Of a DNA stretch of 18,329 bases, positions 12,296 to 18,329 are shown in pieces; the first letter of the stretch is position 1, and each line of letters opens with the position of its first letter. The position numbers and the translations under genes are program-made. The notes below the pieces were generated by a model, which was not told the DNA's origin, did no database searches, and was given only the letters and a program-made list of their open reading frames with translations. This DNA is from Pseudomonadota bacterium (GTDB lineage Bacteria > Pseudomonadota > Alphaproteobacteria > RF32 > CAG-239). The stretch spans positions 1 through 18,329 of the forward strand of contig JAHALQ010000025.1 of the NCBI GenBank assembly GCA_018362935.1. Reading direction: 5' to 3'.

Positions 12296-14065
12296 ATGTC
12301 AAAAGCACATCAGATGGTCGAAGCGCCCAAGCTTCCATTTTGGGAACACTACAAAATTATGTGGCCGTATGTCCGGCCATATCTTTTCCGGGCGCTGCTT
12401 GCCGTGGCGCTGTGCATTCCGATTGGCGCGCTGGACGCGGTTGTCGCTTTGGCGCTTAAGCCTTATATGGATGTTGTGCTGGTTGACAAGTCAGACCAGT
12501 CGCCGGCTTATATCCCTTTGGTTATTGTGGCTTTTACGCTGGTTCAGGGAATGCTGAATTATGCCGCGACTTATCTCAACGGCTGGGTCGGCGGCAAAAT
12601 CACCGTCGATGTCAAGCGCGCCTTGTTTCGCAAACTGTTGTTTCTTGAGCCGGCTTTTTATGATAAGAACGATTCCGGCTATATTATCCAGCGTTTTTCA
12701 TCCGATGCCGACGCCGCCTGCAACGGCCTGATTGACAATGTCCGCCTGTTTTTGTCGCGGGTTTTTTCCTCTTTGTCGCTCATCGGTGTTCTGATTTATA
12801 ACTCTTGGCAGCTGTCGATTATCGCGATTTTGGTCTTGGTCTGCGCGCTTATGCCTTTGTCGCAGGTGCGCCGCATGATTAAAAATACGATTAAAAAGCA
12901 GGTTGAGGAAAGCGCAACAATCCTGACCAATTACAACGAAACGTATTCCGGCTGTAAAACGATTGCTTCCTATAATCTGCAGGAACATGCTTTTGAGAAA
13001 TACAATAATACCATTACCAAGCTTTTCAAACTCAGTATAAAAATGATTCAGAAAACCGCATGGCTGACGCCGATGCTCCATGTTGTTGCGTCTATCGGTA
13101 TCGGTGCCGTCATCGGCTACGGCAGCTATCTGATTGTCAACGGAACCATCACCAGCGGCAACTTCGTATCTTTTCTGACCGCCCTGATTATGCTGTACGG
13201 CCCGATTAAAAACATCGGCAAAAACTTCAGCGCCGTGCAGGTTTCGTTTTTGGCAATCGAACGTATTGCCGAGATTCTTGAATTGCAGCCGTCGATTAAG
13301 GACAAACCGCGGGCTGTTACGCTCAAAAAAGTCAAAAAGGAAATCTGTTTTGACAATATTTCATTTGCCTATAATCCCGAATTTCCTGTTTTGAAAAATA
13401 TTAACCTGAAAGTCAAAGCCGGAACCACGACCGCCATTGTCGGCAATTCCGGCGGCGGAAAATCGACCATTGTCAGCCTGCTGCCGCGCTTTTATGATAT
13501 CTGCTCGGGCAGGATTTCTATTGACGGCACCGATATCCGCGATATGACGCTGCAAAGCCTGCGCGAAAACATCGCCGTCGTCTTTCAGGATAACTTTCTG
13601 TTTTCCGGCACCATCCGCGATAACATTCTGCTCGGCAAACCCGACGCGACGGATGAAGAAATCAACAAAGCGCTCGAAATGGCTTACCTGAAAGAATTTG
13701 TCGACGAACAGGAAAACGGGCTGGATACCGACATCGGCGAACGCGGCTCGCTGCTCTCCGGCGGCCAGCGCCAGCGTTTGGCCATTGCCCGCGCTTTTGT
13801 AAAAAACGCGCCGATTGTGATATTGGACGAGGCGACCTCCGCGTTGGACAATAAATCCGAAGCCGTTGTCCAGAAAGCGATAGACAATCTGATGCAGGAC
13901 CGCACGGTATTTGTGATTGCCCACCGTTTGTCAACCGTCCAGAACGCGGATGAAATCGTTGTCATCAACGATGGCGAGATTATCGAAAAAGGTTCGCACG
14001 AACAATTGCTGAAAATCAATAACGGCGCTTACGCGTCGCTGTATAACGCCCAGTTTAAGAAATAG
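12296..14065 (+). CDS. MsbA-type ABC exporter (half transporter with fused ATPase)
   Basis: A 589-residue homodimeric-type exporter. The transmembrane domain (about 28-325) has six hydrophobic helices. The ATPase domain (about 345-589) has Walker A GNSGGGKST (383-391), Q-loop Q431, signature LSGGQ (487-491), Walker B VILDE with D511 and catalytic E512, and switch H543. All residues needed for ATP hydrolysis are present. The closest functional class is MsbA, which flips lipid A-core across the inner membrane. Other lipid or drug exporters of the same subfamily cannot be excluded, so no symbol is given. Its 3' end overlaps the convergent smr-type gene by 11 bases, leaving no room for a terminator outside coding sequence. 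Confidence 0.9.
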   Translation: MSKAHQMVEAPKLPFWEHYKIMWPYVRPYLFRALLAVALCIPIGALDAVVALALKPYMDVVLVDKSDQSPAYIPLVIVAFTLVQGMLNYAATYLNGWVGGKITVDVKRALFRKLLFLEPAFYDKNDSGYIIQRFSSDADAACNGLIDNVRLFLSRVFSSLSLIGVLIYNSWQLSIIAILVLVCALMPLSQVRRMIKNTIKKQVEESATILTNYNETYSGCKTIASYNLQEHAFEKYNNTITKLFKLSIKMIQKTAWLTPMLHVVASIGIGAVIGYGSYLIVNGTITSGNFVSFLTALIMLYGPIKNIGKNFSAVQVSFLAIERIAEILELQPSIKDKPRAVTLKKVKKEICFDNISFAYNPEFPVLKNINLKVKAGTTTAIVGNSGGGKSTIVSLLPRFYDICSGRISIDGTDIRDMTLQSLRENIAVVFQDNFLFSGTIRDNILLGKPDATDEEINKALEMAYLKEFVDEQENGLDTDIGERGSLLSGGQRQRLAIARAFVKNAPIVILDEATSALDNKSEAVVQKAIDNLMQDRTVFVIAHRLSTVQNADEIVVINDGEIIEKGSHEQLLKINNGAYASLYNAQFKK

Positions 14066-14624
14066 GTTTGCATACGGCCTGACGGCGCCGCCGCAGAAGG
14101 ACATACAAAGCGCCCGTGCCGCCGTCTTCCTGTTTGGCATAGCTGGCGGCCAGAATAAGCGGCCGCAGTTCGGGCGTGTTGAGCCATGCGGGCACACATT
14201 CTTTAAGAATTCCTTTTTTGTCATACCAGTCGCCGGTTTCGCGGGTCAGGCCTTTTCCGGTGATAATCAATACGCAGCGCAGGCTTTGCAGATAGGCGTT
14301 GCGGATAAAGCTGTCAACGGCGTCAAACGCTTCTTTTTCGGTCAGGCCGTGCAGGTCAAGGCGCCGTTCGATTTTAAACTCGCCTTTGCGAAATTTATCG
14401 GCGGTGCGCCGGTCAATATTGTCGAATTCGCCGATATTGAGGTTGCCGAGAGCCGAACCGCTGTATGCTTCGGCATAATTGACGCTTTGGCGGACTTCGT
14501 CAATAATCAGCGGGGCTTCGGCGCCGGGCGGAATTTCAGGCTGCTTGAGTTTTTGTATGCCTCTGATGTTTTCTTCCCAAATGCTGCCGTCTTTGGGCAG
14601 CGGAATATCATTAAGCTTTTTCAT
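14055..14624 (-). CDS. Smr-domain protein
   Basis: A 189-residue protein with a C-terminal Smr domain (about 87-180): LDLHGLT at 89-95, ITGKG at 121-125 and the closing GGTGALYVLLRR at 168-179. Smr domains cut nucleic acids: some act as DNA nickases, others cut RNA at stalled ribosomes. This stand-alone form with a low-complexity N-terminus is the kind found beside mltA in alphaproteobacteria. The ATG at 14624 is chosen; the in-frame TTG at 14651 would extend into a lysine-rich stretch of the upstream gene. Its start overlaps the upstream gene by 14 bases, indicating coupling. Cytoplasmic, biological target unknown. Confidence 0.88.
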   Translation of the reverse strand: MKKLNDIPLPKDGSIWEENIRGIQKLKQPEIPPGAEAPLIIDEVRQSVNYAEAYSGSALGNLNIGEFDNIDRRTADKFRKGEFKIERRLDLHGLTEKEAFDAVDSFIRNAYLQSLRCVLIITGKGLTRETGDWYDKKGILKECVPAWLNTPELRPLILAASYAKQEDGGTGALYVLLRRRRQAVCKPIS

Positions 14625-15099
14625 CTTTCGGCGCTTCTTGTTTTTTTTCAACCATTAAATCGGCAAAATTGCTCACCACAAATTCTTTCCAGTCGCCGTC
14701 CGGCGAAACGCAGCCTTGGTTTTTATTGGCCGTGTTCACAAGGACAACACCTCCGAATTCCCAGATTTTCTGGCAGTTTTCAAGGGAAAAAAGCATAAAA
14801 TCCCGGGTGCGCTGCAACAGCCGCGCGTCAAGTTTCTTTTTAATGACATGGGTCGAAATCAGTATCAGCGCGACCATAAACAGCAGTCCGAAAAGCGGCC
14901 CGACCATCAAAATCAGCGTCAGACCCAGCAGCACCGGCACCAAAATCGGCAGCAAAACTTCCCATGGGTTGTATACCGGAGAACTGGGACGGTTAATCTG
15001 GCTGGTCAGCAGGCAGATATGAACTTTGTCTTCGGCCGCCGCTTTTTGCAGCGCGCTGAAAGTCAGCTCATCGGCGCGGCTGGTGACTTTTTTTCCCAT
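14611..15099 (-). CDS. Hypothetical two-TM membrane protein between mltA and smr
   Basis: A 162-residue protein. A soluble N-terminal part (1-45) is followed by two membrane helices at about 47-62 and 65-85, then a basic segment (HVIKKKLDARLLQRTRD), then a soluble C-terminal part (105-150) and an acidic-lysine tail. The family is not recognised. The C-terminal part, with CQKIWEFGGVVLVNTANKNQ and DWKEFVVSNFADLM, looks like a small folded domain. The ATG overlaps the mltA stop as TAATG, and the 3' end overlaps smr by 14 bases, so it is made together with both. Context suggests an envelope role near peptidoglycan turnover; this is inference only. Confidence 0.75.
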   Translation of the reverse strand: MGKKVTSRADELTFSALQKAAAEDKVHICLLTSQINRPSSPVYNPWEVLLPILVPVLLGLTLILMVGPLFGLLFMVALILISTHVIKKKLDARLLQRTRDFMLFSLENCQKIWEFGGVVLVNTANKNQGCVSPDGDWKEFVVSNFADLMVEKKQEAPKDEKA

Positions 15100-16244
15100 T
15101 ATTCATTCTCCTCATTTTTCGGCAGCAAAACAAAATAGCGGCCTTTGGCATGCATTTTGCCGGCCAGTTCCAAAACATCGTCGCCGCCGGAACCCCAGAA
15201 ATAATCGCCGCGCACAGCTCCTTTGATTGCGCCGCCGATATCCTGCGCGATGACCAGCTTTTCAATCGGTTCGCGGTTGGGACCGGTTGTTTCCAGCCAC
15301 AGCAGAGCGCCGAGCGGAATATAGTTCTTGTCAACAGCCAGCGAGCGTCCGGCCGTCAGCGGCACGCCCAGGGCGCCGATAGGTCCTTCGGCGTCGCTCA
15401 GGCGGTGGAACACGTAACGCTGGTTTTGGTCAAGGTATTTGCTGGCCAGTCCGGGGTTTCTTTTCAGCCATTCTTTGATTTTTCCCATTGAGGCCTGACC
15501 CGGTTTGATGGCTTTGTGCTCCAGCAGAATACTGCCGATTCCCTTAAACTCCCGGCCGTTGGTATCGGCAAAGCCGATTCGGATTTTTGTGCCGTCGTCA
15601 AGAGCGGCAACTGCCGATCCCTGAATCTGCATGACATAAACGTCAACATAACTGTCGCCCCATAAAATGACCGGCGCGTCAATCCCGCGGCGCACAATTT
15701 CATCACGGTCGAAATACGGAATGAGCCGCTTGTTTTCAATACGGCCGACCAGGCGTTTGGACGGCAGCCTGGGGTCAAAATCGCGGGGGTTAAATTCAAT
15801 CAAATCATTCGGCCTGCCGTAAATCGGCACGTTGTATTGATCGCTTTTGTTGCGCGACGCTTTGATTTCTGCCTCATAATAGGATGTGAATTTACCCTCG
15901 GGGCTGCCGTCAAAGCTGACCAGATAAGGCACAAAGTTTTCTTCCACAAATTTTTTGAAACCACGCTCGGAAGACGGCCGTTTGGCGCACAGGCGCAGAT
16001 AATCGGCGGTCTTGATTTTAAGCGCTGCGTCACCCATAAATTCGCTTTTGCTGTTTTGCAGTTTTTGGCAGGATAAGACATAGGCATGATATGCGCTTTG
16101 CAAATCGTCTTTGTCCCAGCCGCGGATGTCGGAAAAAGCGGCCGGCGTATAGTCAAATCCGCTTTTCGGTTCTGACGTCTCCTGTTCACCGCAGGAAACC
16201 AGCAGCAGAACCGGAAGAATAAATTTAAAAAAGTTTCGAACCAT
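15099..16244 (-). CDS. mltA: Membrane-bound lytic murein transglycosylase A
   Basis: A 381-residue lipoprotein that cleaves peptidoglycan glycan strands to 1,6-anhydro-muropeptides from the outer membrane. The signal ends in lipobox LVSC with Cys18. The MltA barrel domain includes FTSYYEAEI (119-127), YGRPNDLI (142-149) and VMQIQGSA (204-211). The C-terminal 3D domain has AQDIGGAIKG (333-342) with D335, which corresponds to the catalytic Asp of E. coli MltA, and RGDYFWGSG (345-353). All key residues are present and the length is normal. Its ATG overlaps the timA stop as TAATG and its own stop overlaps the next gene in the same way, so the cluster is translated as a coupled unit. Confidence 0.95.
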   Translation of the reverse strand: MVRNFFKFILPVLLLVSCGEQETSEPKSGFDYTPAAFSDIRGWDKDDLQSAYHAYVLSCQKLQNSKSEFMGDAALKIKTADYLRLCAKRPSSERGFKKFVEENFVPYLVSFDGSPEGKFTSYYEAEIKASRNKSDQYNVPIYGRPNDLIEFNPRDFDPRLPSKRLVGRIENKRLIPYFDRDEIVRRGIDAPVILWGDSYVDVYVMQIQGSAVAALDDGTKIRIGFADTNGREFKGIGSILLEHKAIKPGQASMGKIKEWLKRNPGLASKYLDQNQRYVFHRLSDAEGPIGALGVPLTAGRSLAVDKNYIPLGALLWLETTGPNREPIEKLVIAQDIGGAIKGAVRGDYFWGSGGDDVLELAGKMHAKGRYFVLLPKNEENE

Positions 16245-16912
16245 TATTTTTTTGTTGAAATTAAAATCCAGTTAGGCGAGGCGGAATTGAGCGCTCTTTC
16301 AAACGTCCAGACATCGGTGATGTTCTGAATATAGTTTTCGTCGCCTTCTATTACCTTGCCGTCTTTGTCGCGCAGAATGTTAACTTGCTGGGAAACAAAC
16401 TCGACGCTGATGCGCGCAGTATCGTTGTCTGATATTTCCGCCTTGGTAATTTCGACTTTGTCAAAGCAGATAAAGTCGGTTTCGGCGGTAATGCCCTCAT
16501 TGCGCCGCTGTTCGATAATATCCTGAAATTTTTTGTATAATTTGGGGCTCAGGAGCATTTCCAGCGTTTCGCTGTCGCCGTTGTTAAAGGCATCGGTAGT
16601 CATCCGGAAAACGCGCTCGGCGCTCTGTACAAACTTCTTTTTGCTGAAATTCGGAATTCGGCGCAGCGTCTTGTCCAAGTCGCTCAGAGATTCGTCGTCG
16701 ACCGGGGTCAGTTCTTCCGGTTCCCCGGTTGTTTCGGCGGCTTCCATTTTTTCGCTTTCGGTTTTGAGGATGTTATAAAGCTTTTCGGCACTTTCCTTGC
16801 TGAGGCGGATGTGTTTTTCTTCCGCCGGGCGTGTGCCGAGCAGGCTCCGCAAGCGTTGGAAAATCAGCACCACGACAACCAGCAGAACCAAAATGTCAAG
16901 ATTTGTCATCAT
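16244..16912 (-). CDS. Tim44-like domain protein (TimA)
   Basis: A 222-residue protein with one N-terminal membrane helix (about 5-19), a charged linker rich in E and K (about 30-95) and a C-terminal Tim44-like domain (about 96-222) ending in the typical W-x-L-I-S-T. In mitochondria Tim44 tethers Hsp70 to the import channel. The alphaproteobacterial relative is an inner-membrane-anchored protein of uncertain role, found next to mltA and near secB, as here. Two adjacent ATGs (16912 and 16909) are possible starts; the first is used, after a GAAGGGAAG stretch. First gene of the timA-mltA-membrane protein-smr operon and divergent from secB. Confidence 0.88.
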   Translation of the reverse strand: MMTNLDILVLLVVVVLIFQRLRSLLGTRPAEEKHIRLSKESAEKLYNILKTESEKMEAAETTGEPEELTPVDDESLSDLDKTLRRIPNFSKKKFVQSAERVFRMTTDAFNNGDSETLEMLLSPKLYKKFQDIIEQRRNEGITAETDFICFDKVEITKAEISDNDTARISVEFVSQQVNILRDKDGKVIEGDENYIQNITDVWTFERALNSASPNWILISTKK

Positions 16913-16942
16913 TTATTCTTCTTCCCTTCTTACTTCTTCATA

Positions 16943-16970
16943 AATATAGCTTATTTATAACTTTTATCAA
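16943..16970 (-). promoter_or_regulatory. Candidate promoter of the timA-mltA-smr operon
   Basis: On the - strand, TTGATA (16970-16965) and TATATT (16948-16943) are spaced by 16 bases, each matching five of six consensus bases. The -10 box is 30 bases before the start at 16912. Confidence 0.5.
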
Positions 16971-16984
16971 CTGTTTATTATCGT

Positions 16985-17013
16985 TTGACCAAAACAAATT
17001 TTAAGTGTAAAAA
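16985..17013 (+). promoter_or_regulatory. Candidate promoter of secB
   Basis: TTGACC (16985-16990) and TAAAAA (17008-17013) are spaced by exactly 17 bases, matching five and four of six consensus bases. They end 41 bases before the start and lie back to back with the timA promoter. Confidence 0.5.
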
Positions 17014-17054
17014 TAGGGGCAGAAATTAAGTATATTAAATTTAAGGAGATTGAC

Positions 17055-17522
17055 ATGAGCGAAGAAAATCAGGCTCCCCGGCCGCCGGTAATGGTTCATC
17101 ATCAGTATATCCGCGACCTTTCGCTGGAGATACCGCACGCACCCGAAATTTTTAAGGAAAATCACGGCGAGCCTAAGATTAACATCACGGTAGACATCAA
17201 TGCCAAGCATCTGGAAGAAAACCTCTTTAATGTTGAATTGGATTTTCATTTGGAAGGCGATGTTGCCGATAAGAAACTGTTTATTCTGGAAATGGCATAC
17301 GGCGGTGTGGCGGCGCTGAATGTTCCGCAGGAACATGTCGAACCGGTGCTGATGATTGAAGTTCCGCACCTCATGTTTCCTTATGCCCGCCAGGCCATCA
17401 GCAGCGTTATGGCCAACGGCGGCCTGCCGCCTCTGATGCTCAACCCGATTGACTTTGTCGGCATGTATCAGGCGCGTCACCCGCAGCAGCCTCAGGGCAA
17501 CGATAACGCCCCGCAGCAATAA
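17055..17522 (+). CDS. secB: Protein-export chaperone SecB
   Basis: A 155-residue cytoplasmic chaperone, active as a tetramer, that holds precursors unfolded and passes them to SecA. Recognised by the block HLMFPYARQAISSVMANGG (109-127), which leads into LPPLMLNPIDF, and by DFHLEGDV and KLFILEMAYGGV earlier. It ends in a Q/P-rich tail, as usual in alphaproteobacteria. AAGGAG lies six bases before the ATG. It faces away from timA and ends at a terminator shared with the right-hand cysteine-rich gene. Secreted cysteine-rich proteins at both ends could be among its clients; this is only a possibility. Confidence 0.97.
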   Translation: MSEENQAPRPPVMVHHQYIRDLSLEIPHAPEIFKENHGEPKINITVDINAKHLEENLFNVELDFHLEGDVADKKLFILEMAYGGVAALNVPQEHVEPVLMIEVPHLMFPYARQAISSVMANGGLPPLMLNPIDFVGMYQARHPQQPQGNDNAPQQ

Positions 17523-17534
17523 GTATTATTAAAG

Positions 17535-17562
17535 AAAACCCCGGTTTGAGCCGGGGTTTTTT
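17535..17562. terminator. Bidirectional terminator between secB and the right cysteine-rich gene
   Basis: AAAACCCCGG (17535-17544) and CCGGGGTTTT (17551-17560) form a ten-base stem with a six-base loop, A-rich before and T-rich after. It lies 12 bases from the secB stop and 5 from the stop of the convergent gene, so it serves both. Confidence 0.93.
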
Positions 17563-17567
17563 GGAAG

Positions 17568-18191
17568 TTAATTAACTTGTAATATACATCTGGCATATGC
17601 GCCGCTTGAACAATTAGCTGAAGACGATGAATTACTGGCAAGGTTACATCCTTTTGAAGAACAAAAATATTGTCTGCCGTTGCTAAATTCTGGTGTATAT
17701 GTTCCGTTAGCCAGATGGGATAATTTTTCGTTGAGTGTTGAGAGACTATAGCCTCCGGCACCGCAGGCCGGCAGAGTCCATTGTCCCGGAGTTGTGCCGG
17801 GAGTAGAATATTCTGCGCAGTATTGTGCAGCCGCAGATTGGGACGCAACAGATTTTTCTTGCAGGGCAAGAATTTTTGAAGTTGTCTGTGATGTCCAGTT
17901 TTTCTTAATTCCAATGACAACTCTTCCTGAAATTAAGTTAGAACTTGAAGAGCCGTCTGCATAATAGTAATCATACTGTTGCATTTGTCTTTTGACATTA
18001 TTCATACAGTTAACCTTAGTTAAATCGAACGGACATTTCAACATCATTTTCCCTTCGCAATTAGCCGCTGTATCCGTATACCCGAGTTCGGCGCAGGTCG
18101 GGGGTGTGGCGCAGGTGTAATCCTCGGCGGCCGTCGCGGTGCCAGCGCAAAGCAGCAGCGCCGTACCGATTAATAAACTTATTCTTTTCAT
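17568..18191 (-). CDS. Secreted protein: cysteine-rich leader module with DUF1566-like C-terminus
   Basis: A 207-residue exported protein. Residues 1-22 form a signal peptide (MKRISLLIGTALLLC ... ATAA). Residues 23-62 are the same cysteine module as in the gene at 357 (YTCATPPTCAELGY ... LKCPFDLTKVNC), with identical spacing. After Cys62 the sequence is unrelated to the left gene: a Q/Y/S-rich stretch (63-85), then strands ISGRVVIGIKKNW, a segment AAQYCAEY ... QWTLPACGAGGYSLSTLNEKL (121-156) and closing QYFCSS ... GAYARCIL. The W-x-LP step followed by a helix recalls DUF1566/Lcl-type domains, which are lectin-fold-like; this is tentative. GC falls from 62 percent (18061-18120) to 35 percent (17941-18000) across the boundary by hand count. 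The start at 18191 is chosen for its AGGAG seven bases upstream. Confidence 0.88.
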   Translation of the reverse strand: MKRISLLIGTALLLCAGTATAAEDYTCATPPTCAELGYTDTAANCEGKMMLKCPFDLTKVNCMNNVKRQMQQYDYYYADGSSSSNLISGRVVIGIKKNWTSQTTSKILALQEKSVASQSAAAQYCAEYSTPGTTPGQWTLPACGAGGYSLSTLNEKLSHLANGTYTPEFSNGRQYFCSSKGCNLASNSSSSANCSSGAYARCILQVN

Positions 18192-18329
18192 TTCTTTTCT
18201 CCTCATGAGTTTACAATTACTTTGCCAGTTTTTTCATCCAGCAGCCGTACCATGTATTCTTGGCGATATTGACGTTGCCGGTCGCACAGCCCGTGATGTA
18301 ATATTTGTGTGAGCACTCTTCGTATTTGC
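18006..18329 (-). repeat. Right copy of 324-base inverted repeat (pairs with 219-542)
   Basis: Gapless inverted match to 219-542, with 18185-18240 identical to 308-363. It covers the end of the truncated gene, the spacer and the first 62 codons of the gene at 17568-18191. The true repeat may extend beyond the window edge. Confidence 0.9.
18217..18329 (-). CDS. Cysteine-rich protein, last 37 codons only (5' end outside window)
   Basis: Read on the - strand, the frame enters from the window edge and ends at the TAA at 18219-18217. The peptide KYEECSHKYYITGCATGN, continuing to WMKKLAK, differs from the left-hand copy at only a few residues. It is followed after 25 bases by the start of the gene at 18191, the same order as at the left end. 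Function is unknown; see the left paralogue at 2-331. Confidence 0.8.
   Translation of the reverse strand, partial: KYEECSHKYYITGCATGNVNIAKNTWYGCWMKKLAK

Noticed and set aside
1..18329. CRISPR array, insertion sequence, prophage or integrase behind the inverted repeats
   Set aside because: No regularly spaced short repeats, transposase, recombinase or phage gene was seen; the end repeats are parts of paralogous genes.

Overview
The window looks like an uncultured, probably host- or gut-associated alphaproteobacterium. The main sign is the neighbourhood secB, timA (Tim44-like), mltA, smr, which is typical of Alphaproteobacteria. The moderate GC content and the family of secreted cysteine-rich proteins at both ends also fit. 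The taxon is an inference; no rRNA is present.

Both ends carry the same two-gene module, facing inward. On the left (2-1013, + strand) a truncated cysteine-rich gene is followed after 25 bases by a secreted cysteine-rich gene. On the right (17568-18329, - strand) the same order occurs: a truncated paralogue, the same 25-base gap, then a gene with the same first 62 residues and an unrelated C-terminal part. Positions 219-542 and 18006-18329 form a gapless 324-base inverted repeat, with 56 identical bases around the gene junction. This is the most unusual structure in the window.

Between the ends lies an ordinary chromosomal core. From 1267 to 3514: a Dps-like ferritin (- strand) divergent from rpe, then phoB, then a small convergent hypothetical gene. 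From 3515 to 4100: a gene-less stretch with imperfect repeats and several strong hairpins. From 4101 to 9953, all on +: tgt, a LOG-family protein, an MFS transporter, an SpmA/SpmB-type membrane protein, dtd and an unknown acidic protein. From 9957 to 11689 (- strand): a translationally coupled lipoprotein and periplasmic protein with related C-terminal domains, possibly LpoB-like. From 11844 to 14065 (+): a DUF1294 membrane protein and an MsbA-type ABC exporter. From 14055 to 16912 (- strand): the tightly overlapped cluster timA, mltA, unknown membrane protein, smr. At 17055 the divergent secB is followed by a terminator shared with the right-hand cysteine-rich gene.

The functional themes are translation and tRNA quality (tgt, dtd), cell-envelope building and protein export (MsbA, MltA, TimA, SecB, the lipoprotein pair), and a secreted disulfide-rich protein family that seems built from a constant leader module plus variable tails. 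No rRNA, tRNA, CRISPR array, transposase or phage gene was seen.
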